Shown: in pieces, positions 1 through 10,001 of the stretch
Numbering within the stretch: the stretch's first letter is position 1
Layout of the letters: every line of letters begins with the position of its first letter
Assembly (NCBI GenBank): GCA_025201845.1
Contig: MU603947.1
Location: 124,001-188,000, forward strand
Origin: Martensiomyces pterosporus
Taxonomy: Eukaryota; Kickxellomycota; Kickxellomycetes; Kickxellales; Kickxellaceae
Direction: 5' to 3'
DNA: 64,000 nucleotides
The notes under the pieces: model-generated
What the model was told of the DNA's origin: nothing
What the model saw: only the letters and a program-made list of their open reading frames with translations
The model's database searches: none
Translations under genes and position numbers: made by a program

Positions 1-667
1 TCATAATCGACACGGCGCTGAGCTCCAAAAAGGTGCACACCTCGTAGGCCGGGCGCATGTTCATGGCGCGGAGCACCTTGATCAGGTAGTTCTCCAGCGC
101 CTGCCTTCTGTCGGCAGCTGCCTGGTGCATTCTCTCGCCTCTATGGTGGTGGCCACCGGGCTTGAACGAGCGGGCCTTCTCCAGGGCGTAGCTGAACTGC
201 TGCGGGAAGTTGGGGAGCTGGTGCACGCGGCCCTGGAACTTGCGCAGCGTGAGCATCGTGTGGAGCGTCAGAAAGTCATTCAGCTTGCGGTAGATCACCC
301 ACTTGATGTCGCCGTACTGCAGCTCGATTCTCACAACAAAGTGGTGCTGGTCCTCCACGTCGGGCGTGGTCCCCGACACTGTGACGTCGAGTCGAATGGC
401 GTCGAAAATGACAGGCGGCGCGCGGTGTCCGTGCTCGTCGCGCATGAAGTAGAACATGGGCGCGAATATGGCGTCCTGCAGGAACGGAAACATGCCGTCG
501 GGGAACGAGCCCTTCATGCGGCGGTGCGGCCGGCGGGTGATGACTGAGGCCTTGATGACGGCGCGCTTGAACTTGTGCCGGATCTCCTCCATCCGCTTGT
601 TCTTCTTCGCCTTCTCCTCCTCGGCCGACATCCCGCCCTCCTCGTTGTCGTCGTCGTTGTCGTCGTT

Positions 668-698
<31 letters not shown>

Positions 699-1759
699 GG
701 GTTGTCTCCGTGCGGGGAGAACCCTGGGTGCTCGTTTGCGCCGGATGCGGTGAAAAAGCGGGCGAACATGGATGACGATTCTCCGCGCTGCATGTCGTGC
801 GAGCCCCTGTCCTGGCTGTGGCTGTGGCGACCGTGCATGTGTAGGTTGTGGAAGTAGCTGCGGTGGTGGCTGTTGCCCTCGTCCTCGTCCTCATCCGCAT
901 TGTCGCCCAGCGCACGGCCACGTCTCTTTATAGTGCCGCCCTTCCCTTTGGCAGCGGCTTCGTCGTCCTCTTCGGGGAGGTTGTATTGCGGCGACAGCGC
1001 TGTTGTGGATGTCGTGGGTCCGTGGTCGTAGTGAGTGGCTGACCCGCCCGATGAAACCCCCGTGTTCGAGCGATCCCTGTGACTGCCAGCTGCCACGCCG
1101 TCCGCTGAAAACCCAGCGTGGTGATCGTCGTTCGTCAGCACGTGCGCCAGCCTACTATACTCGACTGGGCCATTGTGGTAGTCATCATCCGACCTACAGG
1201 AATTAAAAGGCATGGCCAAAAATCAATCATTGAGCATGGAGCGCAGAAAAGGCGCCGACAGCTGAGCAAATGGCATTGCCGCGTGTCCTGCCCAGGAGGG
1301 CGTGGCTGCACACAGGAGGAAAAGATGTGTTTCGTACTCATCAACGTACTGAACGTCCCCATGCGCCAGCGAGTCCTCGCCGATTCCCGGCACGCGCAGC
1401 TCCAGCTGGTCAAAGTCCGGGATGCCCTTGTGGTCGTGCTCTGTAGGATGGATCTCTGAGCGCTCCGACATGCTCTGAAACAGCTTGTCCCACCCGCTCT
1501 GGCTCCTCTGGTGCGCATACGACATGCGCTTGGCCGGGTACTGCTCGCCCGTCGTGGCCGGCGCGACCAGCGGGGACACTGCCTCGTCTGCATCATTGCC
1601 GCCTCTGGCGTGGTTTCGCCTGCCTCTGGACGCTCCGTGCGATACAGTGTTGCTGTGACGTAGCTGCTGTGCGCGCTCGCCTGCCGGCTGCGTGGGCTTG
1701 AGTTGGAGGGAATGGGCGATAGATGAGCTGTCGGCCTCCTCGCCCTCAATGAATACCAT
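1..1759 (-). CDS. SPO14: Phospholipase D (PLD1/Spo14 type), N-terminal part, cut by the window edge
   Basis: Phosphatidylcholine-hydrolysing phospholipase D that makes phosphatidic acid on membranes. Only the N-terminal regulatory half is here; the HKD catalytic motifs lie beyond base 1. I read two exons, 1759-1350 and 1193-1, with an intron at 1349-1194 (gtacgt donor, tgtag acceptor) whose phase joins GDVQ to SDDDY. Exon 2 has a low-complexity Asp/Asn run (about 640-705), then a PX domain typical of fungal PLDs: FAPMFYFMRDEHGHRAPPVI, a block reading IKWVIYRKLNDFLTLHTMLT, LPNFPQQFSYALEKA, and near the edge LENYLIKVLRAMNMRPAYE. The start is the first ATG of the open exon; a further upstream exon cannot be excluded. 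The family call rests on the PX-region match recalled from Spo14/Pld1 and is firm; the exon 1 sequence is not conserved enough to test. Confidence 0.85.
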
Positions 1760-3536
1760 TTCCTTCTCCGTATGCGCGAAGGCGAATTGGAGACAAATAG
1801 GACGGAGAAGCGAGGCGGAAGGCTATGCTGCAAGCAACTGAACTGGAATTCCAAAAATGTGCTTCGAGAAAGAGCGACTCCCTCTTCTTTGCAGGTGAAT
1901 GTGTGAATGGCTGGAAAACAAGGGAGGGAAAGGCGCGGTGCGTGCCACAACAGAAATAATATTATGCGGTGCTGGGGGAGAGAGAGAAAGAAAGAGCAAG
2001 GCAAGGCAAGGCACAGACGGCAAAAGGATGTGTCCAGCCTTGTTTGAGCGCAGAACGGTCCCAGAAATAGCAGGCGCAGAAATGGACAGCACTGCGAGCT
2101 GCTGCTACTGGACCCAGGAACACGCGCTTCAAAAGCAGCCCGCCTTCTGTGCTACTACGGCGATCAGACCCAAGCCCTTGCCTCTGCCTGAGCCGCTGTG
2201 GACCCCTCTGGCGCTCCCACGAACAGAGCCCAAGTTCGTGTCCTCCTGCTATAACCAACCTGCCTGTGCATGGGATTGGTGCCAGTGGAGAGCGGCCTGT
2301 ATCACGTCCTAAGCAATGGGGCACATAAAGGCACAGCAGCCCAAGCGCACAGAGACACAGCTCAGCTACTGTGTCACATGCACAGAAAGGACCGGTGCCG
2401 AATCGGCGGCAGGAATGCGCGCCGAACCCACCAGCCCGCAGATCCTCCACTGTCTCTGGCATCAGCCAGGAACCCGCCGCTCGGTCTGTCGGCTAAAATT
2501 CCCAACTCCAGGGCACCATGGAGTGCTGGGACTGCAATGTGGAAGGGATTGGGCAGCCCACCCACGTATCCGGAAACCCGCTGGATGCTGCGTGTGGGGG
2601 AGAAAGGAGGTGCTTCTTGGAGAAGGATCCTAGCCCTGGAGTCCCTTTGGGGCAGGGGAGTATCCAGACAAGGCAGGTGCGATAAGGGGCGCTTCGTGCC
2701 AGCCAGGCTGGTGCGCGCATCTCTGGCTCCACGCCGCGGTAGAACAGAACGCTCGTCATTTCTGAGCAACGCTGACACACAAAAGAGCGCCATTTAATTA
2801 GCATGTTGCCACGTGCGCGGCATATGATTGGCACATCCGCCTGCTGCATATGCCTCCCCTCAGCAGCGGTCTTGCTCTTCGCCTGTTTAGCCAAGAGCAC
2901 TCCAAAGGAGTCAAGCGGCCTCCCGCTCTTTTCCCTTCTCTGGCTAGTTTTCTGCTGTCCTTACTGCCTTCATTTTGCTTTCTGCTCTGGGCTGTTCTTC
3001 GGCATTTCAATAAAAGGTACATTGCGGCTGGCAATGGCGACGGGGGCGCAAAATTCGCACATGCTCCTTCTGCACATTTGGCTCCCTGTATGTGCGTGCG
3101 TGCGTGCGTGCGGGTGCGGGGGGTATTGTTGCTGCCGCTCTTTCGAGAGCATATGCATGGCTGGCCTTTAGCAAATGTGTGTGCCGGCTGGAGATGTAAA
3201 CAACGCAAGAGATTGCTTGCTCAGACGCAAATTTCTTTTTCGCTCCACTGTCCTGTAGGGGGAAGTTGAGCACTAATAGAAAACCCACACAGGCCACAGG
3301 CGCTACAACAGAGGGCACTCGCTTGCAGTCCTTCGAACTCGCTATTGTTTGTTTACTCGCTGTAAAAGGGGAGCTTTGTCCTGGCTCTTTTCTCCCTCCG
3401 CCCCAACTCGACATATAAATCCCTTCTGGGGTTTTCCGGAGCGCAGGCTGTATTATATGCGTTGACCTCTCCTATTGCTTGAGAGAGAAAGCGGAACGGA
3501 CGTCTGACACGCAGACACATTTATTTCCTCACAAAA
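1760..3536. other. Intergenic region, 1.8 kb, no gene recognised
   Basis: This lies between the divergent PLD and ARL8 genes and must hold both promoters. Open frames of up to about 175 codons occur on both strands, but none resembles a known protein and they overlap each other. A (TGCG)5 microsatellite is at 3093-3112. It is unusually long for this gene-dense window, so a non-coding RNA could be hidden here, but I see no specific signal. Confidence 0.6.
3414..3420 (+). promoter_or_regulatory. TATA box of ARL8
   Basis: TATAAAT lies 117 bases before the ARL8 ATG and is followed by pyrimidine-rich sequence. The position suits a fungal core promoter. The role is inferred from position only. Confidence 0.45.
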
Positions 3537-4094
3537 ATGGCGTCGGTCATCAAGGCACTGCTGGACTGGCTCCGGGGCCTTTTCTGGAAGGAGGAGATGG
3601 AGCTTACGCTGGTCGGGCTGCAGAACTCGGGCAAGACAACGCTGGTCAACGTGATCGCATCGGGCCAGTTCACGGAGGACATGATCCCCACAGTGGGATT
3701 CAACATGCGGAAGGTAACCAAGGGCAACGTGACGATGAAGCTGTGGGACATCGGCGGCCAGCCACGGTTCCGGAGCATGTGGGAGCGGTACTGCCGCGGC
3801 GTCAATGCGATTGTGTTTGTCATCGATGCTGCTGACCACGCAAAGCTGGACCAGGCCAGAGCGGAGCTGTGGAGCTTACTGGAAAAGCCGCAGCTGGCCA
3901 ATATACCCGTGCTGGTTCTGGGCAACAAGAATGATCTGGACGAGGCGCTGACGGTGGACCAGCTCATTGAGGCCATGAATCTGCAGGCAATTACTACTAG
4001 GGAGGTTGCGTGCTACTCGATTTCGGCCAAGAACCAGGTCAACATCGACATTACGCTAAAGTGGCTCATCAGGCACTCTACTTCGTCGTCGTAG
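3537..4094 (+). CDS. ARL8: ARL8-type small GTPase
   Basis: Arf-like GTPase of 185 residues, the usual family length. In animals and some fungi ARL8 sits on lysosome/vacuole membranes and links them to kinesin and tethering complexes. All nucleotide-binding motifs are intact: P-loop GLQNSGKT (27-34), switch I Thr52 in PTVGFN, DIGGQ (71-75), NKND (130-133) and SAK (163-165). The ARL8 signatures [14 protein letters not shown] and [17 protein letters not shown] are nearly identical to those I know from human ARL8B. As expected for ARL8, there is no Gly2 for myristoylation (it starts MASV), and the N-terminal helix [10 protein letters not shown] is amphipathic. It is a single exon with the context acaaaaATGG. 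The call is secure. Confidence 0.96.
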   Translation: MASVIKALLDWLRGLFWKEEMELTLVGLQNSGKTTLVNVIASGQFTEDMIPTVGFNMRKVTKGNVTMKLWDIGGQPRFRSMWERYCRGVNAIVFVIDAADHAKLDQARAELWSLLEKPQLANIPVLVLGNKNDLDEALTVDQLIEAMNLQAITTREVACYSISAKNQVNIDITLKWLIRHSTSSS

Positions 4095-4163
4095 AGCCAC
4101 CGCCAGCTGTCTCCGCATGTCTGCCTCGCTCCCCGCTGCACATCCCAACTTGCTCCCCCACCC

Positions 4164-4575
4164 CTCGCTCTAATCCTGCCTCCCACCCCTCGCACTCGCA
4201 CACGGCACGCCCCACGGCACGCACCATCCCCTCCCTCCCCCTTACCGGCATTACAAGGATCATTTAATGTGCATAATCCACTCGTACGAGCCTCTTGCTT
4301 AATTCTCTTTCTATCTTTCTACCTCTTCTAGCCGCTTTACTATTCTCACTTTTGCTTCTTGTTCTGCTTTTTTTTTCTGCTCTCAAACAGACTCCATTGC
4401 TGAAACAATCGCCTCCGCCATGTCTGGCTACACAAAGGAGGCGAGGTCACAAGATGCACTGGTGTCCAGACACGCTGCACCATTCCAGATTCCGCACTGA
4501 TCCCTTGTCTGCATTGCAGCTTGTCCAGGCCACACATCTCTCCTCCGCTCATCTCAGCTTGTAGCAGATATCTCA
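4164..4575. repeat. Left copy of a 412-base direct repeat flanking an N gap
   Basis: This stretch reappears, apparently without differences, at 4586-4997 (offset 422), with only ten Ns between. Exact identity in non-coding sequence hard against a gap points to unmerged contig ends rather than a genomic repeat. Confidence 0.9.
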
Positions 4576-4585
4576 NNNNNNNNNN
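4576..4585. other. Assembly gap (10 N)
   Basis: Ten Ns separate two identical 412-base blocks. The true gap is probably negative (an overlap). Confidence 0.98.
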
Positions 4586-4997
4586 CTCGCTCTAATCCTG
4601 CCTCCCACCCCTCGCACTCGCACACGGCACGCCCCACGGCACGCACCATCCCCTCCCTCCCCCTTACCGGCATTACAAGGATCATTTAATGTGCATAATC
4701 CACTCGTACGAGCCTCTTGCTTAATTCTCTTTCTATCTTTCTACCTCTTCTAGCCGCTTTACTATTCTCACTTTTGCTTCTTGTTCTGCTTTTTTTTTCT
4801 GCTCTCAAACAGACTCCATTGCTGAAACAATCGCCTCCGCCATGTCTGGCTACACAAAGGAGGCGAGGTCACAAGATGCACTGGTGTCCAGACACGCTGC
4901 ACCATTCCAGATTCCGCACTGATCCCTTGTCTGCATTGCAGCTTGTCCAGGCCACACATCTCTCCTCCGCTCATCTCAGCTTGTAGCAGATATCTCA
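4586..4997. repeat. Right copy of the 412-base direct repeat
   Basis: Second copy of 4164-4575. It ends 17 bases before the ATG of the GFA-family gene, so that gene's own coding sequence is unaffected. Confidence 0.9.
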
Positions 4998-5014
4998 CAC
5001 TAGTCTTGCCCAAC

Positions 5015-5521
5015 ATGTTGCACCTCAAAGGATCGTGCCACTGCGGAGCGGTTGCCTTTGAATTCGATACACATGCACCCGTGCCCTTTATGCGCTGCTA
5101 CTGCTCCATCTGCCGCAAGACCTCTGGCGGCGGCGGATACACAATCAACATCATCGGCCAAACGGACAGCCTAAAGATCACCCGCGGCGCGAACGAGATA
5201 AGGTCCTACAGGGCGGTGAAGAACAAGGACGCGCCAAAGGAGAAGCAGGAGCTGTGCCAGAACAGGTACTTTTGCCCCACCTGTGCCTCGTACCTGTGGG
5301 CGCACTGCGACGACTGGCCACAATGGATATACCCCTATGCCTCGGCGATTGACTCCGAGCTGCCCATGCCCAAGGCGGTGGCCAACATTATGCTGGGCAG
5401 CTGCGCGAACTGGTCGGACCCCAGAGTGCAGCCGAGAAAGGCCGCGGACAACGAGATGTTTGACGAGTACCCCAGCTACTCGCTTGAGCAGTGGCACAAG
5501 GACCATGGCGAGCATATGTGA
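5015..5521 (+). CDS. GFA / CENP-V domain zinc protein
   Basis: A 168-residue member of the glutathione-dependent formaldehyde-activating (GFA)/CENP-V fold family. The zinc-binding cysteines are complete: C8 and C10 in SCHCGAV, C28, C30 and C33 in RCYCSICRKTSGG, and C87 and C90 in FCPTCASYLW. The family is known for carbon-sulphur lyase-like chemistry on glutathione adducts (Gfa) or for unknown roles; most fungal copies are uncharacterised, so no substrate is assigned. The frame is open further upstream, but I chose the ATG at 5015 because the conserved LKGSCHCG block begins immediately after it and it lies outside the duplicated gap flank. Single exon. Family secure, function open. Confidence 0.88.
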   Translation: MLHLKGSCHCGAVAFEFDTHAPVPFMRCYCSICRKTSGGGGYTINIIGQTDSLKITRGANEIRSYRAVKNKDAPKEKQELCQNRYFCPTCASYLWAHCDDWPQWIYPYASAIDSELPMPKAVANIMLGSCANWSDPRVQPRKAADNEMFDEYPSYSLEQWHKDHGEHM

Positions 5522-6049
5522 GGGTGGCTAATGAGATGGGGTATATTTTTGGCTTGTTTGTTTGTTGGGCTCTTGATATTTTGATTTTCAATAGTGCCTC
5601 AGTCTTAGGCAGAAAGTATAAACATTGGGCTCCTCTGCAATGTGTCGGCTATGTGATGCGCCTCCGTGTGGCGATTTTTTGTTTGCTTGCTGCTGCGATG
5701 CATGGCCGGGCTTGTGCTTGGGAAAGAGCGCACTTTATTGACTTTCCACGCCTTCGCCACGCCTTTCTCTTTTTTGCTTTCCCCGCTCTTCAGAATTGGC
5801 GAATTTCGCTCCACACTGTTTATTAGGCAACCACACCCCCTTTTAGTTGCAGCTCCGCTCTCCCTTTCTTTCCCCTCTCTTTCTCGCCTGTCTTCCTCCA
5901 TTTCGCAGTGTATAGCCGGCATACGCATTTGTCAATTCGCTCTCTACAGCTTTGTCACCCACACATACCACACTCCATACACACAGCATATAGCCAGCAC
6001 CACTTTGCAGCCAAGAGCTACTTACGTCACGCGCTTTTGTTCCCTCTAA
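5522..6049. other. Intergenic region, GFA gene to PH-FYVE gene
   Basis: 528 bases between two + strand genes. The second half is rich in pyrimidine tracts typical of promoters here. I see no gene or RNA. Confidence 0.6.
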
Positions 6050-8338
6050 ATGACACCAGACTCGCCAGCTGGTCTGGCTCCTACCCCCAACGCCCAGCAG
6101 CAACAGCAGCAGAGACGTGGCAATGTGCGCACACGCACAGCGCTGGGCCTGTTCAGCGACAGCACAGCGGACAGCCTGCCTCACAAGTACTCGCCTGCCA
6201 CCAGCAGACGCAAGGGCTCTGTCCAGGCACGCAATGTCACAGCGGTGGGTCTCATCGAGCCCATCAAACCACGCAACGCGAGCATCGGTAGCGAGGATAT
6301 CGCCCACAAGGACTTTGCGTCGTCTGCCACTGCCAGTGCTCCCCTCGGCGAAGGGCAGCACGCACGGACTGATGGCCCCAGACAACAGCTACGGCATGGT
6401 CGGAGGCAGCTGTGCGACGACGCATCCGGGACCATGCGGTCTCTGAGTCGCCAATATGGCCGTCGCCGCAGATTGAATACAGATAGCGCAAACACAGATG
6501 GCACGCATTTGTCGCAGCACGCAAGAAATGGCGATGGCGAGGCAAGGAGTAATCGCAGCGTCAGCTCCAGCCGCCAGGAGGACGGAACGCCGTCCAACGC
6601 GTCCCGACACAGACCACCCTTGCGCCGTGGAGATTCGCGCACGCTGTTCGCGCCCCTGTGTTTGGCGCAGTCGGAGATGGCTCTCGCCGGCGGTATCTCT
6701 AATCTGTCGTCCAGCCACGTCGAGGCTAAATTCAACCTGCCTGCGGGATCCACCTCACAGTCGTCGTCATCGGGAACCTCTATGCTGGCGCGCCAACTTA
6801 TTATGATCGCGAGCAAAATGGCTACACAGAAAGGTGCTGGCGGTGTGGCTGCCAGTTTGATTGGTGCCGGTGCCGTGCGGCCCAGGGCGTCCATGCCCGT
6901 CATTAATGGCGTGCATAGGCCGCCTCAGCGCACAAGGTCGCAGGTGTCACGGCGCACACGCGATGAGCTGTCGGATGCGCTGACCATGAAATCGGTGGAG
7001 ATTCGCGGCGGCAGGATCATGCTGGACGATCCGAGCACCTCTGAAGGAAGCGACTCGAATGGTGGCTATGTGTCTGATGGCGAGGGTGACGATGGAGATA
7101 GCGATGGCAGCATTCGTGTGTTTGGCAGAGGCCGGCTGGACTCGATGGCGTCGAACCGCAGCGACTTTGCGCGCCATAGGCCCAGCATCACCTCGTCCGT
7201 GGGCACGGGTGCTGCGGACTCGCACTGGGAAGACGCCCTGAGACGTAGGTGGTACACACGCAGGTGCCTGGGTCTGCGCCAGCCGTTCGAGTCTGTGCAC
7301 AGGCTGGCCAAGGCCGAACACGACTCGGCAAACGCATTCCCGCTCGTCAATGACTTGCGTCGAGTGCTCACCGAGACCCGCGGATGCACGTTCGTCACAG
7401 TGGGCGAAGACACGGCTGCGGGCACGCCGGTTGACATCCTGCTGTGCACGGATGCGATCATCACCTGTGCCGCTGCTGCTGCTAACTCCTCTGTCGAGAA
7501 GCCACCATTGCGCGCAATCGAGTTCACCGAGGACTTGGTTGTGCGTGTTGAAGACAACAACGGCGACGAGCTGGTTTACATATCTGACGACATACAAAAG
7601 GCCATTCTCAGATTCCCCAACGGCGGCGCTCGCTCGTGGGCGGAGCAGGTTGTGCAAGCGCGTGCGCGGTTTGACCTTACGCTGCAGGACCTGCGTCTGG
7701 ACGAGGAGGACTTTGTGGAGAAGCCGCCGCCGCCTCTGCTGTTTGCCCGCGGACGCACCTCAATTGCGGGCACCATGGCCAGCGCTGACATGATATCTGC
7801 CACGGGGACGCCGCTGCGCATGCGCAATGCGCACCAGGGCGGCGTGTACTGGGTGCCCGATAGCGAGGCTAGCGTCTGCATGGTGTGCCGCAAGACTGCG
7901 TTCTCGATGATGGTCCGCCGCCACCACTGTCGCGCATGCGGCTTGGTCATATGCTACAGGTGCTCGACGGTTGACAGGGAGAGGCATCGGCTATGTGTCC
8001 GCTGCAGCAGCCTTGCTCGTCGCAGCGCTAATGGCAGAGGCGGCTTGGCGCCCAAGCCATCGCCCTCGCTGCATACGCTGGGAAGGCGTGCGGCGGAGTA
8101 CTTGCCCTCGGGCGATGTTGTCATGCAGATTGCTGCTCAGCGAGAGGCTGCGGCTTCTGCAGCGGCATCGGTGCTCAATGACAACGACGTTGCCTCCGAG
8201 GCTCCGTCTGCCGCATCTACGCTGATTACGCGTGTCAAGGGCGATCGCCGTGCGCGTCGTCCAGTATCCACCCTGTTCGCCATTGATGCTGATGCTGACA
8301 TAGATGCTCATGCGGCGCACGATGGCGGCAACGAATGA
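6050..8338 (+). CDS. PH-FYVE domain protein
   Basis: A 762-residue protein predicted to bind phosphatidylinositol 3-phosphate on endosomes or vacuoles. The first ~390 residues are low-complexity (poly-Gln at 16-21, Ser/Arg-rich) with no recognised fold. Residues about 395-550 (from WYTRRCLGLRQPF to FPNGGARSWAEQV) look like a PH-type domain as found next to FYVE fingers in FGD-like proteins. The FYVE finger lies at about 597-655: WVPD, then CMVCRK, the RRHHCRACG basic patch, CYRC and CVRC, giving all eight zinc ligands. No RhoGEF (DH) domain is visible before the PH region, so GEF activity is not suggested. The tail is Ala-rich. Single exon; the start is the only ATG before the conserved part with an in-frame upstream stop nearby (tctaaATGA). 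FYVE secure, PH moderate. Confidence 0.85.
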   Translation: MTPDSPAGLAPTPNAQQQQQQRRGNVRTRTALGLFSDSTADSLPHKYSPATSRRKGSVQARNVTAVGLIEPIKPRNASIGSEDIAHKDFASSATASAPLGEGQHARTDGPRQQLRHGRRQLCDDASGTMRSLSRQYGRRRRLNTDSANTDGTHLSQHARNGDGEARSNRSVSSSRQEDGTPSNASRHRPPLRRGDSRTLFAPLCLAQSEMALAGGISNLSSSHVEAKFNLPAGSTSQSSSSGTSMLARQLIMIASKMATQKGAGGVAASLIGAGAVRPRASMPVINGVHRPPQRTRSQVSRRTRDELSDALTMKSVEIRGGRIMLDDPSTSEGSDSNGGYVSDGEGDDGDSDGSIRVFGRGRLDSMASNRSDFARHRPSITSSVGTGAADSHWEDALRRRWYTRRCLGLRQPFESVHRLAKAEHDSANAFPLVNDLRRVLTETRGCTFVTVGEDTAAGTPVDILLCTDAIITCAAAAANSSVEKPPLRAIEFTEDLVVRVEDNNGDELVYISDDIQKAILRFPNGGARSWAEQVVQARARFDLTLQDLRLDEEDFVEKPPPPLLFARGRTSIAGTMASADMISATGTPLRMRNAHQGGVYWVPDSEASVCMVCRKTAFSMMVRRHHCRACGLVICYRCSTVDRERHRLCVRCSSLARRSANGRGGLAPKPSPSLHTLGRRAAEYLPSGDVVMQIAAQREAAASAAASVLNDNDVASEAPSAASTLITRVKGDRRARRPVSTLFAIDADADIDAHAAHDGGNE

Positions 8339-8559
8339 ACATATGCATACGCAAAGAAAACCACATACACTGATAAACAGCACCCCTCCCCACGCCCTTA
8401 ATATTCTAATCCTCCATTCCTCCCATCTACGCCTGAACAGGGTCTCCCAAACAATGCAATGTGCCACGTCCTAGCTGGCGCTTCCTGCTGATGTGATGAG
8501 CGGCGTACATGTCTTGGAAAATGTGAAATGTAAAATGTAAAAGTGCTGGGAGATGCTGC

Positions 8560-9654
8560 TTATTTCCTGGTGAAGAGGGCGCTGAATGCAGCCAAGATGG
8601 TCCACTTCCGGTTCTCGGCCTCCTGGAACACTACCGAGCGGTCCGAGTAAAAGATCTCGTCCGTGACCTCCTCTGGCTTGCGAGGCAGGCAATGCATGAA
8701 GACCCAGTCGTCCTTGGCCCCTCCCTGCTCGGCCAGCTGCGACGAGACCTGGTAGCCCTCAAAATCCTTGAGCCTCTGCCCTTTCTCGCTCTCCTGCCCC
8801 ATGCTAACCCATGTGTCCGTGACGATAATGTCAGCATCCTTCACGGCCTTCAGTGGGTCGGTGAAGTAAGCGACATTGGTGCTGGCAGCGTCAGCGTCCT
8901 TCTGCGCCAGCTGCTGGATGGAGTGGGGGATCGGGTACTTGGCCGGTGTGCAGACGTTCATGTTGAACCCGCATTTGGGCATGCACGCTAACATCTCGTA
9001 GATGATGTTATTCGAGTCGCCCACCCACGCAACGTTGAGTCCGCGGAATACGTCGAACATCGACTGCGCGTGCGGACGGCGTTTGCCAAACACCTCCCAG
9101 ATGGTCAGCAAGTCGGCCAGGATCTGCGTCGGGTGGTTCTCGTCGCACAGGGCATTGACCACGGGTACCGATGAATACTTGGCAATGCTGGTGATTTCCT
9201 CATGCTTGCCAACGCGCGCGAATATGCCGTCGACCATGCTCGAGATGACCTGGGCACTGTCCCTCAGGGACTCGTTGACGCCCAGCTGGATGTCCTCCTT
9301 GCCCAGGAACATGGCGTGGCCGCCCAGGTAGGCGATGGAGGTCTCGCTCGCCACGCGGGTGCGCGTCGACCGCTTGGAGAAGAGGATGCCGATGGTCTTG
9401 CCCTTCAGCGGCTCCTGCGGATGGTAGGACTGGCCCTCGTTTTTTGTCTTGTGCTTAAAGTCGGCCGCTGACTCTACCAGCGCTGCGATCTGGTCGGCGC
9501 TGTAGTCCGCCAGGGAGATCATGTGTCGGGGGAGTGTGGAGAGCGCGGCGGTGTGCAGCCTGTGCCCGGTAGATGTTCCCTCGGGGATGACCATGTGTGC
9601 GTAGCGGGTCATGGGCAAGAAAGAGGATTTGAGAGCGGAAAGCCTGGTGAACAT
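8560..9654 (-). CDS. ARG3: Ornithine carbamoyltransferase, mitochondrial
   Basis: Joins carbamoyl phosphate and ornithine to give citrulline in arginine synthesis. It is predicted mitochondrial: the first ~35 residues after the ATG at 9654 (MFTRLSALKSSFLPMTRYAH) are rich in Arg/Ser without acids, like a transit peptide. Catalytic motifs are complete: SKRSTRTR (about 93-100, carbamoyl-phosphate binding), the FARVGKHEEI and DENHPTQILADL blocks, VGDSNNI, and the ornithine-site HCLPRKPEEV near the C-terminus. 364 residues fits fungal OTCs. The frame stays open upstream to a TTG at 9696, but that is not an ATG. No introns. The TATA-like site at 9919-9925 implies a leader of roughly 240 bases. Function is certain; the exact N-terminus is probable. 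Confidence 0.95.
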   Translation of the reverse strand: MFTRLSALKSSFLPMTRYAHMVIPEGTSTGHRLHTAALSTLPRHMISLADYSADQIAALVESAADFKHKTKNEGQSYHPQEPLKGKTIGILFSKRSTRTRVASETSIAYLGGHAMFLGKEDIQLGVNESLRDSAQVISSMVDGIFARVGKHEEITSIAKYSSVPVVNALCDENHPTQILADLLTIWEVFGKRRPHAQSMFDVFRGLNVAWVGDSNNIIYEMLACMPKCGFNMNVCTPAKYPIPHSIQQLAQKDADAASTNVAYFTDPLKAVKDADIIVTDTWVSMGQESEKGQRLKDFEGYQVSSQLAEQGGAKDDWVFMHCLPRKPEEVTDEIFYSDRSVVFQEAENRKWTILAAFSALFTRK

Positions 9655-9918
9655 TGTGAATAGTCTTGTCAAGAGGGCGGTTTTGATGTGGTGCAAAGCA
9701 GGGCGAGAAGGCGGGGGTGCTTGTTGCGAGCAAAGGAAGATATGCTTGAGGCAGCTTGTTTCAGAGAGCGCTGGAGAGGGCTGTATGAGCTTTTGGATGT
9801 GAGGCCAAAGAGTTTCGCTGATTTGTAGCTCTTCTGGAGTCGTGCAAAGAGCAAACGTGTGTGGAGAGGAAAAGAGTAACGCGCGTCTAACGCCAGAGAA
9901 ATAGACCTCCTCGACTGC

Positions 9919-9925
9919 TTTTATA
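9919..9925 (-). promoter_or_regulatory. TATA box of the OTC gene
   Basis: TATAAAA on the - strand, about 265 bases before the OTC ATG. It sits inside a near-palindromic CTTTTATAAG. The assignment is by position. Confidence 0.4.
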
Positions 9926-9993
9926 AGGGGGAGTAGGGGGTGGAGATTGGTAGCCTGGGTCTCCTACTTCTAATCGCAAAAGTGCCTGGGCTC

Positions 9994-10001
9994 AATGAGT
10001 C
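9994..10001. promoter_or_regulatory. Possible Gcn4/CPC1-type site (TGAGTCAT) upstream of OTC
   Basis: The bases read tgagtcat, matching the TGACTCA/TGAGTCA bZIP element bound by Gcn4/CPC1, which is known to control arginine genes in fungi. It is the sort of site expected before ARG3. An 8-base match alone can be chance. Confidence 0.4.

Larger units (their letters stand above)
4095..5014. other. Intergenic region with assembly gap, ARL8 to GFA gene
   Basis: This holds the 3' end of the ARL8 transcript and the upstream flank of the GFA-family gene, both on +. It is inflated by a 412-base direct duplicate around a 10-N gap (listed separately). Without the duplicate the true spacing would be about 500 bases. 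The two identical 89-codon open frames in it are not genes. Confidence 0.8.

Noticed and set aside
1760..3536. Open frames of 100-175 codons in the long PLD-ARL8 gap
   Set aside because: They overlap on both strands, several start with non-ATG codons, and none resembles a known protein.
4295..4986. Two identical 89-codon open frames (4295-4564 and 4717-4986)
   Set aside because: They are the same non-coding sequence present twice because of the gap-side duplication.
9455..9733. Upstream frame overlapping the OTC start, considered as an arginine leader peptide
   Set aside because: It begins with TTG, not ATG, and has no likeness to the arginine attenuator peptide, which belongs to carbamoyl-phosphate synthetase anyway.
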